A stretch of DNA of 64,000 nucleotides from an uncultured Lachnospiraceae bacterium (lineage in GTDB: Bacteria; Bacillota; Clostridia; Lachnospirales; Lachnospiraceae), in assembly GCA_951800685.1 (NCBI GenBank), contig CATOJY010000012.1, forward strand, positions 1 to 64,000. Reading direction: 5' to 3'. The position numbers and the translations under genes were made by a program. Positions 8,404 through 17,304 of this stretch are shown here, one piece after another. The notes under the pieces were generated by a model, which worked only from the letters and a program-made list of their open reading frames with translations, was not told where the DNA came from and did not search any database. How positions within the stretch are numbered: position 1 is the first letter of the stretch; each line of letters opens with the position of its first letter.

Positions 8404-8625
8404 ATATCACTTATCCGGCTTTGTTTTCCTTATGTATCGCTCGGACAAGTAATAATATACTACATAGGTTCCACTTTGTCAACACCATTTTTTAAATTTG
8501 TAAAATTCAATAATCTTTTTATTTTTTTCTAATTTTACACGCAATTCATTCTTTTTAAATTGTGCCTTTGATTATCCTAGCCCATTCTCTCCTATATGCA
8601 TCCTGAAGGCAAATACACCATAATT

Positions 8626-10191
8626 CTATTCCAACTTATCAGCGCACTTTAAGCGGAAGATACGCTCCAAAGACTCGTCAATTCGTTCCTCAGAAATCGT
8701 TCCATCCTTTACAGCCGCCAAGACCGCTTCATACGCTGCATTGAAATCATCTGGCATAAGAAGCATATCCACACCGGCTTCAATCGCCATCACAGAAGCC
8801 TCCTCCGATGTATAGTACTCCGTAATTGCACTCATATCCAAAGCATCCGTAATGATCACCCCCTGAAAACTAAGCTCATTGCGCAGAATATCCGTAACAA
8901 TTACTTTAGACAGAGAAGAAGGCAACGCTTCCTCATCCACCCCAGATGCAATAATATGACTGACCATAACAAAATCTGCACCTGCATTTATCCCTGCCTG
9001 AAACGGAAGAAATTCATAATTTCTCATCTCATCTAGTGTCTTAGCAGTCTCTACCCTACTCTCATGCATATCCCCTTCTGCGTCTCCTATTCCTGGGAAA
9101 TGCTTCAGACAGGAACTTACTCCCGTCTCTTCTATTCCTTCTACCGTACTGGCCACCATCTCACTCACTGCCTGCGCATCCGAACCAAAAACACGATCTC
9201 CCAATACGCCCTCTTCTGTGTCTGCCGTATCTGCTACCGGCGCAAAATCCAGATTAAATCCAATCTCGTCCAGATATGATCCAATCGCCTTCCCGGCTTC
9301 TTTAGCCTGAGAAACGTCACCAGATGCACCAATCGTAGCCATATCTCCTACCTGCGGCACATCAATCCCACTTTCTGCTACTCTGCTGACAGTACCACCC
9401 TCTTCATCCACTGCCAAGAAGATTGGATATTTGCTCATCGAAATGGTATTGGACAACATTTCTGTTACCTGCTCTTTGTTTAATATATTTTGTTTGAAAT
9501 ATACCAGTCCTCCTACTGCATAAGTATTCAACGCTTCTCGTGTACCATCTCCTGCCTGTGTAACCGTTGATACTCCAGTGATCGCCTCCGGTCTAATAAT
9601 AAACAGCCCTGCTACTTTATCCTCAAGCGGCATCTCGGAAATATACGCGTTTACAATTTCACCCAGATAATCCTCTTCCGGCTCTTCTTCCAACGTTTCT
9701 GGCGTATCAATCACAACATCATGAGCTTCCTGCTCTTCCTGTAATCTTTGCTGTTCTTCCGCCAGACTCCGCTGTTCATCTTCAAGTTTTTTCTGCCTAA
9801 CTACATTGACGATACCTCTTCCAGCCCAAATACAACTTCCAATCACGGCTACTAAGAATACGAGCACAACAGAATATACAATGATCTGATTTCGAATTCT
9901 TCTGCGACGTCTGTAAGCGCGGCGGTCATCTTCCTCCCACTCATCTTCCTCATCATCCTCTATCTCGTCCTCGTCTGGATCATCATCTGCTTCTAGCTCG
10001 TCGTCATCTGCTTCTTCGTCTTCCTCATTATCGTTCTCTATCTCATCCTCATCTGGATCATCGTCATCCTCGTCTGATCCATCATTCAGATCTTCCTCGT
10101 CTATTTCATCCTCTTCTATCTCATCGTCAAATTCTTCATTTTCATATTCATCTTCTGAATACTTCTTTTTTCTGCCGAATAGCTTTCCCAT
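8626..10191 (-). CDS. GH3 beta-N-acetylhexosaminidase-like enzyme with acidic membrane anchor
   Basis: 521 residues from the ATG preceded by AGGAGGATAATA (the track start 12 codons earlier lacks a site). Residues 11-89 are almost all Asp/Glu and include a repeated DDPDEDEIE (44-52 and 70-78). RRRRRIR (94-100) precedes one membrane helix (103-123) and a short coiled coil. The rest is a GH3 N-terminal barrel with the NagZ signature KHFPGIGDAEGDMH, where DxH supplies the acid/base pair, and the nucleophile region VIITDALDM. It would cleave GlcNAc-containing peptidoglycan fragments or glycans at the outer membrane face. The acidic cytoplasmic tail is unusual for NagZ. Monocistronic, facing the tRNA. 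Confidence 0.85.
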   Translation of the reverse strand: MGKLFGRKKKYSEDEYENEEFDDEIEEDEIDEEDLNDGSDEDDDDPDEDEIENDNEEDEEADDDELEADDDPDEDEIEDDEEDEWEEDDRRAYRRRRRIRNQIIVYSVVLVFLVAVIGSCIWAGRGIVNVVRQKKLEDEQRSLAEEQQRLQEEQEAHDVVIDTPETLEEEPEEDYLGEIVNAYISEMPLEDKVAGLFIIRPEAITGVSTVTQAGDGTREALNTYAVGGLVYFKQNILNKEQVTEMLSNTISMSKYPIFLAVDEEGGTVSRVAESGIDVPQVGDMATIGASGDVSQAKEAGKAIGSYLDEIGFNLDFAPVADTADTEEGVLGDRVFGSDAQAVSEMVASTVEGIEETGVSSCLKHFPGIGDAEGDMHESRVETAKTLDEMRNYEFLPFQAGINAGADFVMVSHIIASGVDEEALPSSLSKVIVTDILRNELSFQGVIITDALDMSAITEYYTSEEASVMAIEAGVDMLLMPDDFNAAYEAVLAAVKDGTISEERIDESLERIFRLKCADKLE

Positions 10192-10294
10192 TATTATCCT
10201 CCTGTTATATAGCACATAACTTCTCAATTCACTATAACTTATTTTCAGAAAATATGCTACCCGATTTTACATTTTTCGATATTCTTTACACAGC

Positions 10295-10333
10295 GAAGCG
10301 GGTACTAATCCTCTGAGAATTAATACCCGCTTC
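10295..10333. terminator. Strong hairpin downstream of the small ORF
   Basis: GAAGCGGGTA pairs perfectly with TACCCGCTTC, extended by TAAT/ATTA beyond one mismatch. No clear T run on either side, so terminator function is uncertain. Confidence 0.4.
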
Positions 10334-10354
10334 TATACTACACTATCCAATGGC

Positions 10355-10465
10355 TTATACCTCCATCTTTTCTCTTTCGTACTCTTTCCACTCTTCTTTC
10401 GTATGCATATACTGTAACGTCTTCTTCTTTTCTTTCTTCTTCTGTGATTCGTTACTTTCTCTCAT
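10355..10465 (-). CDS. Possible 36-aa charged peptide
   Basis: An ORF of 36 codons below the track cutoff, coding a Lys/Glu-rich peptide (QKKKEKKKTLQYMHTKEEW). The same frame is open for 12 codons upstream of the ATG, but no good ribosome site or earlier start codon is there. A strong hairpin follows the stop. Real coding is possible but unproven. Confidence 0.3.
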   Translation of the reverse strand: MRESNESQKKKEKKKTLQYMHTKEEWKEYEREKMEV

Positions 10466-10743
10466 GTACTCGACTACGTTTCTTGTTTTGTCATTGGTTC
10501 CTTATTCATTTGTACTTTAAAATGGATGTTAGATTATGTTTTCGGTGGACTATACCTCCTTTTTCTAAGATATCTATCTGAATTTGTTTTGTTTATGATT
10601 TAATTATAACAGCTTATTTTTATTTGTCAACACATTTTTTCAAAAAAATTATTATTTTTACAATTTATTTCCAAAAAATGCAAATTATCACATTTTTAAT
10701 TTATTTATCAATTATTTACAGTTATTTCCCATTGTAGAGACCA

Positions 10744-10784
10744 ATAAAACAAAATAACCGACTCGTTGCGGCAAAGTCTCGGTT
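10744..10784 (-). terminator. Terminator of the alpha/beta hydrolase gene
   Basis: On the minus strand AACCGAGACT pairs with AGTCGGTT (two-base bulge), then ATTTTGTTTT. It lies 60-100 bases past the hydrolase stop. Confidence 0.6.
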
Positions 10785-10841
10785 CCACAACTGCTCGCAG
10801 AATAGCACACCCGGCACAATCTTTTTATATAACGAAGTACC

Positions 10842-11840
10842 CTATTTTATTTTCTCAAGGAACTTCCTGATCGTTTCATAATATATCTCTGGTTCCTTAT
10901 CCTGAGCCTGTGCGTGTCCCGCTTCCTCCACAATTAGCAATTCCTTATAACAGCCTGCTGCTTCATATAGATCCCTCGTCATTTGTACATTGATCATAGC
11001 GTCGTCCTCACCATGGATAAAAAGGGTAGGCACCTGGCTCTCCTTCACAGCATCGATCGCCGACGCATCTTTCAGTTCATATCCGCCTCGCAGCTTAAGT
11101 GCCAGACATGCTGAATCCACTAGCGGAAATGCTGGCAGACTGAACCACTCTGTGATCTTTTCCCCAAACATCGAATAGGCATCCGTATAGGCACAGTCCG
11201 AGATCACTGCAATGATATTATCCGGTAATTCTCTCTCCCCCGTCATCATCAAGGCAGTAGCCGCACCCATAGACTGGCCATGAATCACAATCTCTGCATT
11301 TTGATCCTGCTCCAATATATAAGCAATCCAAAGCATACAGTCATAGTGATCCGTCCACCCCATTCCGATGAAATCCCCCTCGCTTTCACCCTGACAGCGC
11401 AGATCCGGCACAATAACATGATAGCCTTCTTCATGATACCAATATGCAAAAGGATACATTTCTTCTTTCCAGCCTGTATATCCATGTAGTACAAGTACCC
11501 ATCTGTGTCCTTCCTCATCCGCCGGAAATTCCTGTGCTACCAGTCTGTAACCATCTGTACTTATCACAGAAATCTGATACATCTTAGCTGTCTCCAGCCA
11601 CGCATCTGTTGCATTTAAAGCAAGCTGCCGATTCACCTGAATATCTGATGTCTGCACCTGAGCAGCATAACTTTCTTCCGTGATCCGCTCGAAAGCCTCC
11701 AGTTTCTCCATAAAGGAAGGAACCAGCGCAGCACTGACAAGACAATTCACCAGAATAAAATACAGCGTAATAGCCAAACCAATGACTATACCCACCGTAA
11801 TCATGACTTTCTTTCTTCTGGAACTCCCCTCTTTTACCAT
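10842..11840 (-). CDS. Membrane-anchored alpha/beta hydrolase
   Basis: 332 residues with AAGGAAAG before the chosen ATG; the track start is a TTG 16 codons earlier with no clear site. A single hydrophobic segment near the N-terminus (about residues 13-38) anchors or exports it. The catalytic triad of the serine hydrolase fold is visible: nucleophile GQSMG, acid HGEDD and His in EAGHAQ; LHGYTG forms the oxyanion region. This matches the DUF/BAAT-like peptidase-type hydrolases often annotated in Firmicutes. The substrate is unknown. Own terminator downstream. Confidence 0.8.
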   Translation of the reverse strand: MVKEGSSRRKKVMITVGIVIGLAITLYFILVNCLVSAALVPSFMEKLEAFERITEESYAAQVQTSDIQVNRQLALNATDAWLETAKMYQISVISTDGYRLVAQEFPADEEGHRWVLVLHGYTGWKEEMYPFAYWYHEEGYHVIVPDLRCQGESEGDFIGMGWTDHYDCMLWIAYILEQDQNAEIVIHGQSMGAATALMMTGERELPDNIIAVISDCAYTDAYSMFGEKITEWFSLPAFPLVDSACLALKLRGGYELKDASAIDAVKESQVPTLFIHGEDDAMINVQMTRDLYEAAGCYKELLIVEEAGHAQAQDKEPEIYYETIRKFLEKIK

Positions 11841-12210
11841 AGACACTCTTTCCTTACTATGTATTGGAAGTGTCATAAGTTTCCCCAAAACATTCTAGGC
11901 TTTACTTTCACTTCACAATTTTATTTTACCTTAAACTATCTCGCAATTCCACCATATATCTTTTATTTGTCTTTGCCATTTTATACCAACACTACAATAT
12001 GTTCCCAATTCTGATAAATTAACTCTATCCAATATACATTAACAAATATTATGTGATTATCACAAAATCCCATAAAACACAGCGCGGTTATTTCTCACCC
12101 TTAATGCGAAAAAAGAGACAGACCCGCTTCTATGCAGTCCGCCTCTCTATTCCACTTCTTTTCCTTTAACCATCTCTTATTGGCCTGTATCTCATATATC
12201 CAAAACAGCG
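11841..12210. other. Intergenic region between hydrolase and aspartokinase
   Basis: About 370 bases: an AT-rich presumed promoter zone for the hydrolase on the left and the lysC operon terminator (12109-12148). No ORF of note. Confidence 0.4.
12109..12148 (-). terminator. Terminator of the pheB-hom-lysC operon
   Basis: On the minus strand AGAGAggcGGAC pairs with GTCTGTCTCT and is followed by TTTTTT. Confidence 0.6.
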
Positions 12211-13530
12211 TTATATCTGCATCAATACAAAGATATCATAAATTGCCTTAATCGCAGTCTCAAAGTCTGCATTGGACACGCCAATAATAATATTTAGCTC
12301 ACTGGACCCCTGGTCAATCATCTTAACATTGACATTCGCATGTGCAAGGGCTGAGAAAATTCTTCCTGCTGTACCACGGGTTGACTTCATACCCCGTCCC
12401 ACAACAGCGATCAGTGCAAAATCCCCTTCAATGTCAATATGATCTGGATCTGCCAGCCTGTGAATCGCCGACACGACTCTCTGCTCCTTATGCATAAACT
12501 CATCCTGATGTACAAACACTGTCATCGTGTCAATACCTGATGGTACATGTTCGAAGGAAATGCCATTCTCCTCAAAAGCCTGCAGTACTTTACGTCCAAA
12601 TCCGATTTCAGAATTCATCATATCCTTATCAATGTTCACAGCACAGAAACCCTTTTTCCCTGCTATGCCCGTGATAACATATTTCGATTTCTGGCATGTA
12701 CTTTCCACAATCCAGGTTCCATTATCATTCGGTGCGTTGGTGTTACGTATATTAATCGGAATTCCTTCACATCTGACTGGAAAAATCGACTCTTCGTGTA
12801 ATACAGATGCTCCCATATATGCCAGCTCCCGCAGTTCCTTATAAGTGATCGTATCAATCCCTTCTGGCTTATAGATGATCCTCGGATCTGCAATCAAGAA
12901 CCCGGATACATCCGTCCAATTCTCATACACATTCGCTTTGATCGCCCGCGCTACAATAGATCCCGTGATGTCAGATCCTCCTCTTGAAAAGGTCTTTACC
13001 GTACCGTCTGCATACGCACCGTAGAATCCGGGAATGACCGCAGCATCTAATCCCTCCAGTCTTTCTCTCATCTTTCTGTTAGTGACTTCCACATTATACT
13101 CGCCGTTTTCTTCAAAAAGGATCACCTCAGCAGCATCTACAAATACAAATCCAAGATACTCCGCCATAATGATACCATTGAGATACTCTCCTCTGGAAGC
13201 TGCATAGTTACTGCCTGCCTTATTCTTAAAGTTGTTCTCGATCGTCTTAAACTCTTCTTCAAGAGAGAGCTTTAAACCCAATCCATCGATGATCTCTTGG
13301 TATCTGTCTTTGATCGCCTTAAGCTGACTACTGAAATCCTTTCCAGCCTCTGCCAAATCATAGCAGGCATACAGCATATCCGTTACTTTCGTATCATCCG
13401 CATATCTTTTTCCTGGTGCAGACGGAACGACAAATCTGCGCTCCTTGTCTGCATGGATAATGTCCCCAACCTTTTTAAACTGTTCTGCGCTGGCCAGCGA
13501 ACTGCCGCCAAACTTTACTACTTTTTTCAT
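12211..13530 (-). CDS. lysC: Aspartate kinase
   Basis: 439 residues beginning MKKVVKFGGSSLA, the aspartokinase ATP/aspartate signature; AGGAGCAGG before this ATG sets the start, 20 codons inside the track ORF. The kinase domain includes KTFSRGGSDITGS, and two ACT domains (about 310-439) provide end-product control. It phosphorylates L-aspartate, the first step toward lysine, threonine and methionine. It lies 56 bases after hom in an operon with the ACT regulator PheB, so this isozyme is most likely devoted to the threonine branch. The symbol is by family; thrA-type naming is also possible. Confidence 0.92.
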   Translation of the reverse strand: MKKVVKFGGSSLASAEQFKKVGDIIHADKERRFVVPSAPGKRYADDTKVTDMLYACYDLAEAGKDFSSQLKAIKDRYQEIIDGLGLKLSLEEEFKTIENNFKNKAGSNYAASRGEYLNGIIMAEYLGFVFVDAAEVILFEENGEYNVEVTNRKMRERLEGLDAAVIPGFYGAYADGTVKTFSRGGSDITGSIVARAIKANVYENWTDVSGFLIADPRIIYKPEGIDTITYKELRELAYMGASVLHEESIFPVRCEGIPINIRNTNAPNDNGTWIVESTCQKSKYVITGIAGKKGFCAVNIDKDMMNSEIGFGRKVLQAFEENGISFEHVPSGIDTMTVFVHQDEFMHKEQRVVSAIHRLADPDHIDIEGDFALIAVVGRGMKSTRGTAGRIFSALAHANVNVKMIDQGSSELNIIIGVSNADFETAIKAIYDIFVLMQI

Positions 13531-13586
13531 ATCCTGCTCCTCTGAATTGAAATACTCATTGCTATGATATCTTATTTTCGCTTCTT

Positions 13587-14795
13587 TCACGCACTGAAAA
13601 TGCGGATCCGGTTAATGCAGCCGCCAATCTTTTCAATTTTATCGTTAAATTCCTGCTCCGTCATCATCTGGGTCATAAACGCAAATTCTTCCGTAATTCC
13701 CACATTCACCTCAGCCAGAGAACCAAAGATTTCCATTGCCGCCTCTTTCTGTACACTGCCTACCCTGACAAAAAACTTTCTTTGATCTTCCTTAATGTCA
13801 GCAACCCGAACATTGTCATTTTCCCAGAAGCACATAATCGTTTTGCCTGGATGTCTTGCACAATCCACAACATCGGATACTACCGCACTGGCCGTCGGAA
13901 GCTTGCCGGCACCCCGGCCGTAATACATAGAATCTCCCAGCATGTTACCATGTACATAAATTGCATTGAAGACGCCGCTCACGCTGTAGAGCGGATGGGA
14001 TTTGGATATCATAAAAGGCGCAACCATCGCAAAAAAACCTTCTTCTTTATCCCTGCTCATCGCCAAAAGCTTTATAGATTTGCCCATCTGCTTTGCATAT
14101 AAAAAATCTGCCGCTGATATCTTCGTGATGCCCTCGGTGTAGATTTCTTCATAACTGACATTCTTTCCACACATCAACGAAGAAAGAATAGCAATTTTAC
14201 GGCAAGCATCATATCCTTCCACATCCGCTTCTGGATTCCGCTCAGCATAGCCTTTCTCCTGCGCTTCTTTCAGGACATCCGCAAAATCTGCCCCTTCTTT
14301 ATCCATCTTAGTTAAAATATAGTTGGTTGTGCCATTTAAAATACCTGTAATAGAGTCAATCTTCTCCGCCGTCAACGAATAATTCAATGGACGAATGATC
14401 GGTATACCGCCGCCCACACTCGCCTCAAACAGATAATTACAATGATTCTCTCTGGCAATCTCTATAAGCTCCGGTCCATAACTCGCTACCAGCTCTTTAT
14501 TGGAAGTACATACACTTTTACCTGAGAGCAGCGCCTGCTTAGAGAATTCATAGGCTGGATGGAGTCCTCCCATTGTCTCGCAAATCACGGTTACTTCCGG
14601 ATCATTCATAATAATATTGAAATCATGAACTATCTTATTCTCATATGGATCCCCAGGGAAATCCCTCAAATCCAGAATATACTTGATATTGAGCTTAGCC
14701 GCCGCCCTCTTATCGATCGCAGTCTTGTTCGTCTCGATCACCTCAACGACACCGCTCCCCACTGTTCCGTATCCTAATACTGCTACATGAATCAT
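13587..14795 (-). CDS. hom: Homoserine dehydrogenase
   Basis: 402 residues: NAD(P)-binding start VAVLGYGTVGSGV, catalytic-domain motif GILNGTTNYILTKM with the downstream AEADVEG-type segment seen here as PEADVEGYDA, and a C-terminal ACT domain (about 320-400). It reduces aspartate semialdehyde to homoserine. GGAAGGAG precedes the ATG. It is preceded by pheB and followed by lysC on the same strand. The intergenic region to pheB contains two tandem copies of a dispersed palindromic repeat. Confidence 0.95.
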   Translation of the reverse strand: MIHVAVLGYGTVGSGVVEVIETNKTAIDKRAAAKLNIKYILDLRDFPGDPYENKIVHDFNIIMNDPEVTVICETMGGLHPAYEFSKQALLSGKSVCTSNKELVASYGPELIEIARENHCNYLFEASVGGGIPIIRPLNYSLTAEKIDSITGILNGTTNYILTKMDKEGADFADVLKEAQEKGYAERNPEADVEGYDACRKIAILSSLMCGKNVSYEEIYTEGITKISAADFLYAKQMGKSIKLLAMSRDKEEGFFAMVAPFMISKSHPLYSVSGVFNAIYVHGNMLGDSMYYGRGAGKLPTASAVVSDVVDCARHPGKTIMCFWENDNVRVADIKEDQRKFFVRVGSVQKEAAMEIFGSLAEVNVGITEEFAFMTQMMTEQEFNDKIEKIGGCINRIRIFSA

Positions 14796-14855
14796 ACCGC
14801 TGCTCCTTCCTTAATCCCTCATTGTATCGTATCTATCTTGTCCTACCGCAGACTT

Positions 14856-14998
14856 CCCGTGCATATTGCAAACCCACTTATCATCCTGCCTAAATAAAAA
14901 ATCGAAAAAGCTTTGTTTTTCAATCTATCCCCGTGCATATCGCAAGCCCGCTTGCGATACTGCTTAAATAGAAAATTGAATAAGCTTTTTTTCAATCT
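14856..14998 (-). repeat. Two tandem copies of a dispersed palindromic repeat
   Basis: Unit of about 74 bases starting CCCGTGCATAT(T/C)GCAA at 14856 and again at 14930; the second copy contains the hairpin CGCAAGcccGCTTGCG followed by ATACTGCTTAAATAG. Both end in terminator-like A/T-rich hairpins (GATTGAA...). Related copies lie at 24742-24784 (opposite orientation) and 52151-52225. Confidence 0.65.
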
Positions 14999-15440
14999 AC
15001 TCTCTTGCAAGGATCTTCACATTATGAACTCCTAACTTCCTCTCCATAGCTTCGATCATCTCCGAGATGTCTCCTGTTGTTGGCAGCACCTGTACACTGA
15101 GACTCAGAGAAGCCACGCCATTGATCGGAATACTCTGATGGATTGTCAGAATATTCGCTCCATAGTCCGCCACAATTTTTAACACATCCGACAGAAGACC
15201 CGTCTCATCATCCATTTGAAAAGTGAGCGTAATCGTTGTCCCCTGCGAGTTTTCATGAAAAGGGAAAATATCATCTTTATATTTATAGAAGGAACTCCGA
15301 CTGATTCCTACATCTTCGACTGCTTCTTGTACAGATCCTGCCCTTCCGGACTCCACCAGCCGCTTTGCTTCCACTACCTTGAGAAGGACCTCTGGAACAG
15401 CTTTCTGCCTCACTACAAAATAGCCGCTTTTTTCCCACAT
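14997..15440 (-). CDS. pheB: ACT-domain regulator PheB/ThrR (UPF0735)
   Basis: 147 residues, the usual length. The first 65 residues hold a helix-turn-helix-like part (SVQEAVEDVGISRSSFYKYKD); residues 70-145 are an ACT domain (TLTFQMDDETGLLSDVLKIV). Members of this family (B. subtilis ThrR) control threonine biosynthesis genes, and position at the head of the pheB-hom-lysC operon supports that. A good promoter (TTGCCT-17-TAGAAT) lies 136 bases upstream. The effector, probably threonine or a related amino acid, is inferred. Confidence 0.85.
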   Translation of the reverse strand: MWEKSGYFVVRQKAVPEVLLKVVEAKRLVESGRAGSVQEAVEDVGISRSSFYKYKDDIFPFHENSQGTTITLTFQMDDETGLLSDVLKIVADYGANILTIHQSIPINGVASLSLSVQVLPTTGDISEMIEAMERKLGVHNVKILARE

Positions 15441-15575
15441 ATTACAATCATACCTCTCTGCATTACTCTGTTATCTGTTCGTCCCGGTATTTGTTGCTCT
15501 CTGCATGTCCTTTTTGTGCGGACACTTGTTTTTATCTGTCCTTATATTGAAGACATTTGTCTGCCAACGAAAGAT

Positions 15576-15604
15576 ATTCTAGCATAACTGACTAATAAAG
15601 GCAA
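15576..15604 (-). promoter_or_regulatory. Sigma-A-type promoter of pheB-hom-lysC
   Basis: Minus strand TTGCCT, 17-base spacer, TAGAAT. The leader to the pheB ATG is about 130 bases and shows no recognised riboswitch or T-box. Confidence 0.6.
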
Positions 15605-15633
15605 GCAGTTTTTGTGAAAAAGAGCGAAAAAGG

Positions 15634-15669
15634 AAAAATCGAAGGGGCAAACCATCAATGCCTGCCCCT
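15634..15669 (-). terminator. Terminator of glyA
   Basis: AGGGGCA pairs with TGCCCCT on the minus strand, followed by TCGATTTTT, 115 bases past the glyA stop. Confidence 0.65.
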
Positions 15670-15784
15670 CCTACCACATTATATTTTTACAGACCCCCTC
15701 CAGTATCTCATCGCGATATCTCAGAGCAGAACAGAGAATGTCCCCTTCCAAGCATCCACCAAAGAAGATTGTTTACGAATTGTA

Positions 15785-17023
15785 CTAGATCAGCGGGTAT
15801 TTGTCTGTAAGCGTCTTTACGATCGCCTGCGCTTTCTCGATTCCAGCTTCACCCTCTTTGATAACAATAGCGACAGCTTCTGCAACCTGATCCATGTCTT
15901 CCGTATTCAGACCACGTGATGTCGCCGCTGGTGTTCCAAGTCGGATACCGCTTGTGACAAAAGGAGACTTAGGATCATTCGGAATCGTGTTCTTATTCGC
16001 TGTAATATGCGCCTCATCCAGAAGCTTCTCCAGCGCCTTACCTGTTACGTTATAGGCAGTCAGATCAACCAGCATCAAATGATTATCTGTACCGTCTGAA
16101 ACAATCTTAATATCTCTCTTCTGCAATCCCTTACAGAGTGCCTGTGCATTGTCAATCACACCCTGCTGGTACTCCTTGAAAGAAGGATCCAGCGCTTCCT
16201 TGAAGCAGACAGCCTTCGCCGCGATCACATGCATCAGCGGCCCCCCCTGTGTACCGGGGAATATAGCTTTGTTGAAATTATATTTATCTGCCACTTCCTG
16301 GCTGGACATGATCATACCGCCGCGGGGACCGCGAAGCGTCTTGTGCGTCGTGGTCGTAGTCGCATGAGCGTAAGGGATCGGACTCGGATGCAGTCCAGCT
16401 GCTACAAGCCCTGCAATGTGAGCGATGTCTACCATGAGTACAGCATCCACTTCATCGGCAATTTCTCTAAATTTCTTAAAATCAATGGTCCGTGCATAAG
16501 CGGAAGCTCCTGCCACGATCATCTTCGGCTTACATTCCAACGCGATCTTTCGCACATTATCATAATCAAGAAATCCTTCATCATTGACGCCGTAAGGCAC
16601 ACAGTTAAAATATTTACCAGACAAATTCACTGGTGAACCGTGAGACAGATGGCCGCCGTGATCAAGATTCATCCCCATAAAAGTATCGCCTGGCTCCATT
16701 ACGGCAAAAAAGACCGCCATGTTAGCCTGTGCGCCCGAATGCGGCTGTACATTAACATATTCACATCCAAATAATTGCTTTGCCCTGTCTCTTGCCAGAT
16801 CTTCTACTACATCTACGCACTCACAGCCGCCATAGTATCTCTTGCCTGGATAACCTTCTGCATATTTGTTCGTCAACGGACTTCCCATAGCTGCCATAAC
16901 AGCTTTGCTCACCCAGTTCTCCGAAGCAATCAGCTCGATATGGGAATTTTGACGCTGTTCCTCCGCCTCGATCGCCTGTGCAATCTCCGGATCTGTCCTC
17001 CTTACTTCATCCAATGAATACAT
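15785..17023 (-). CDS. glyA: Serine hydroxymethyltransferase
   Basis: 412 residues, the standard length, from the ATG of [15 protein letters not shown] with CAGGA seven bases upstream; the 43 extra N-terminal codons in the track are not coding. PLP-lysine motif [11 protein letters not shown] and [14 protein letters not shown] are intact, as is [15 protein letters not shown]. It interconverts serine and glycine with tetrahydrofolate in the cytosol. Monocistronic with its own terminator; no folate riboswitch was recognised upstream. Confidence 0.96.
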   Translation of the reverse strand: MYSLDEVRRTDPEIAQAIEAEEQRQNSHIELIASENWVSKAVMAAMGSPLTNKYAEGYPGKRYYGGCECVDVVEDLARDRAKQLFGCEYVNVQPHSGAQANMAVFFAVMEPGDTFMGMNLDHGGHLSHGSPVNLSGKYFNCVPYGVNDEGFLDYDNVRKIALECKPKMIVAGASAYARTIDFKKFREIADEVDAVLMVDIAHIAGLVAAGLHPSPIPYAHATTTTTHKTLRGPRGGMIMSSQEVADKYNFNKAIFPGTQGGPLMHVIAAKAVCFKEALDPSFKEYQQGVIDNAQALCKGLQKRDIKIVSDGTDNHLMLVDLTAYNVTGKALEKLLDEAHITANKNTIPNDPKSPFVTSGIRLGTPAATSRGLNTEDMDQVAEAVAIVIKEGEAGIEKAQAIVKTLTDKYPLI

Positions 17024-17304
17024 TCCTTGTTCCTGCCTTTCCTTAATCCAATTATCATACTTGTGACATAAGCTTAAAATAATGCATAAAACCGGTATAA
17101 GTATATCACAAGCTCCATTTGGGACGCAACAGCATGTTTCGAAAAATACCAATGGGCAGAAGTCCTAAAAACATGATATACTTTTCTTATCCAGCATACT
17201 ATACCTATATATCTATATGCTGATATACCCTTATTACAATATATCTATATTACGATATATTCATACTACATACCCAATACTACAGACAAGGAATTATAAC
17301 GCCT

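Larger units (their letters stand above)
10192..10841. other. Long AT-rich intergenic region
   Basis: About 650 bases. It holds a hairpin (10295-10333), a possible 36-codon ORF (10355-10465), a stranded GGAGGT not followed by a start codon (about 10552), and the terminator of the hydrolase gene (10744-10784). The 10600-10730 part is nearly all A/T. Confidence 0.4.
15441..15784. other. pheB promoter and glyA terminator region
   Basis: 344 bases without a gene; they hold the pheB operon promoter (15576-15604) and the glyA terminator (15634-15669). Confidence 0.5.

Noticed and set aside
11280-11518. Overlapping ORFs in the hydrolase gene
   Set aside because: Both are shadows of the alpha/beta hydrolase reading frame.
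14796-14996. Possible T-box or lysine riboswitch before hom/lysC
   Set aside because: No T-box AGGGTGG-type motif and no lysine-element landmarks; the region is two copies of a palindromic repeat.
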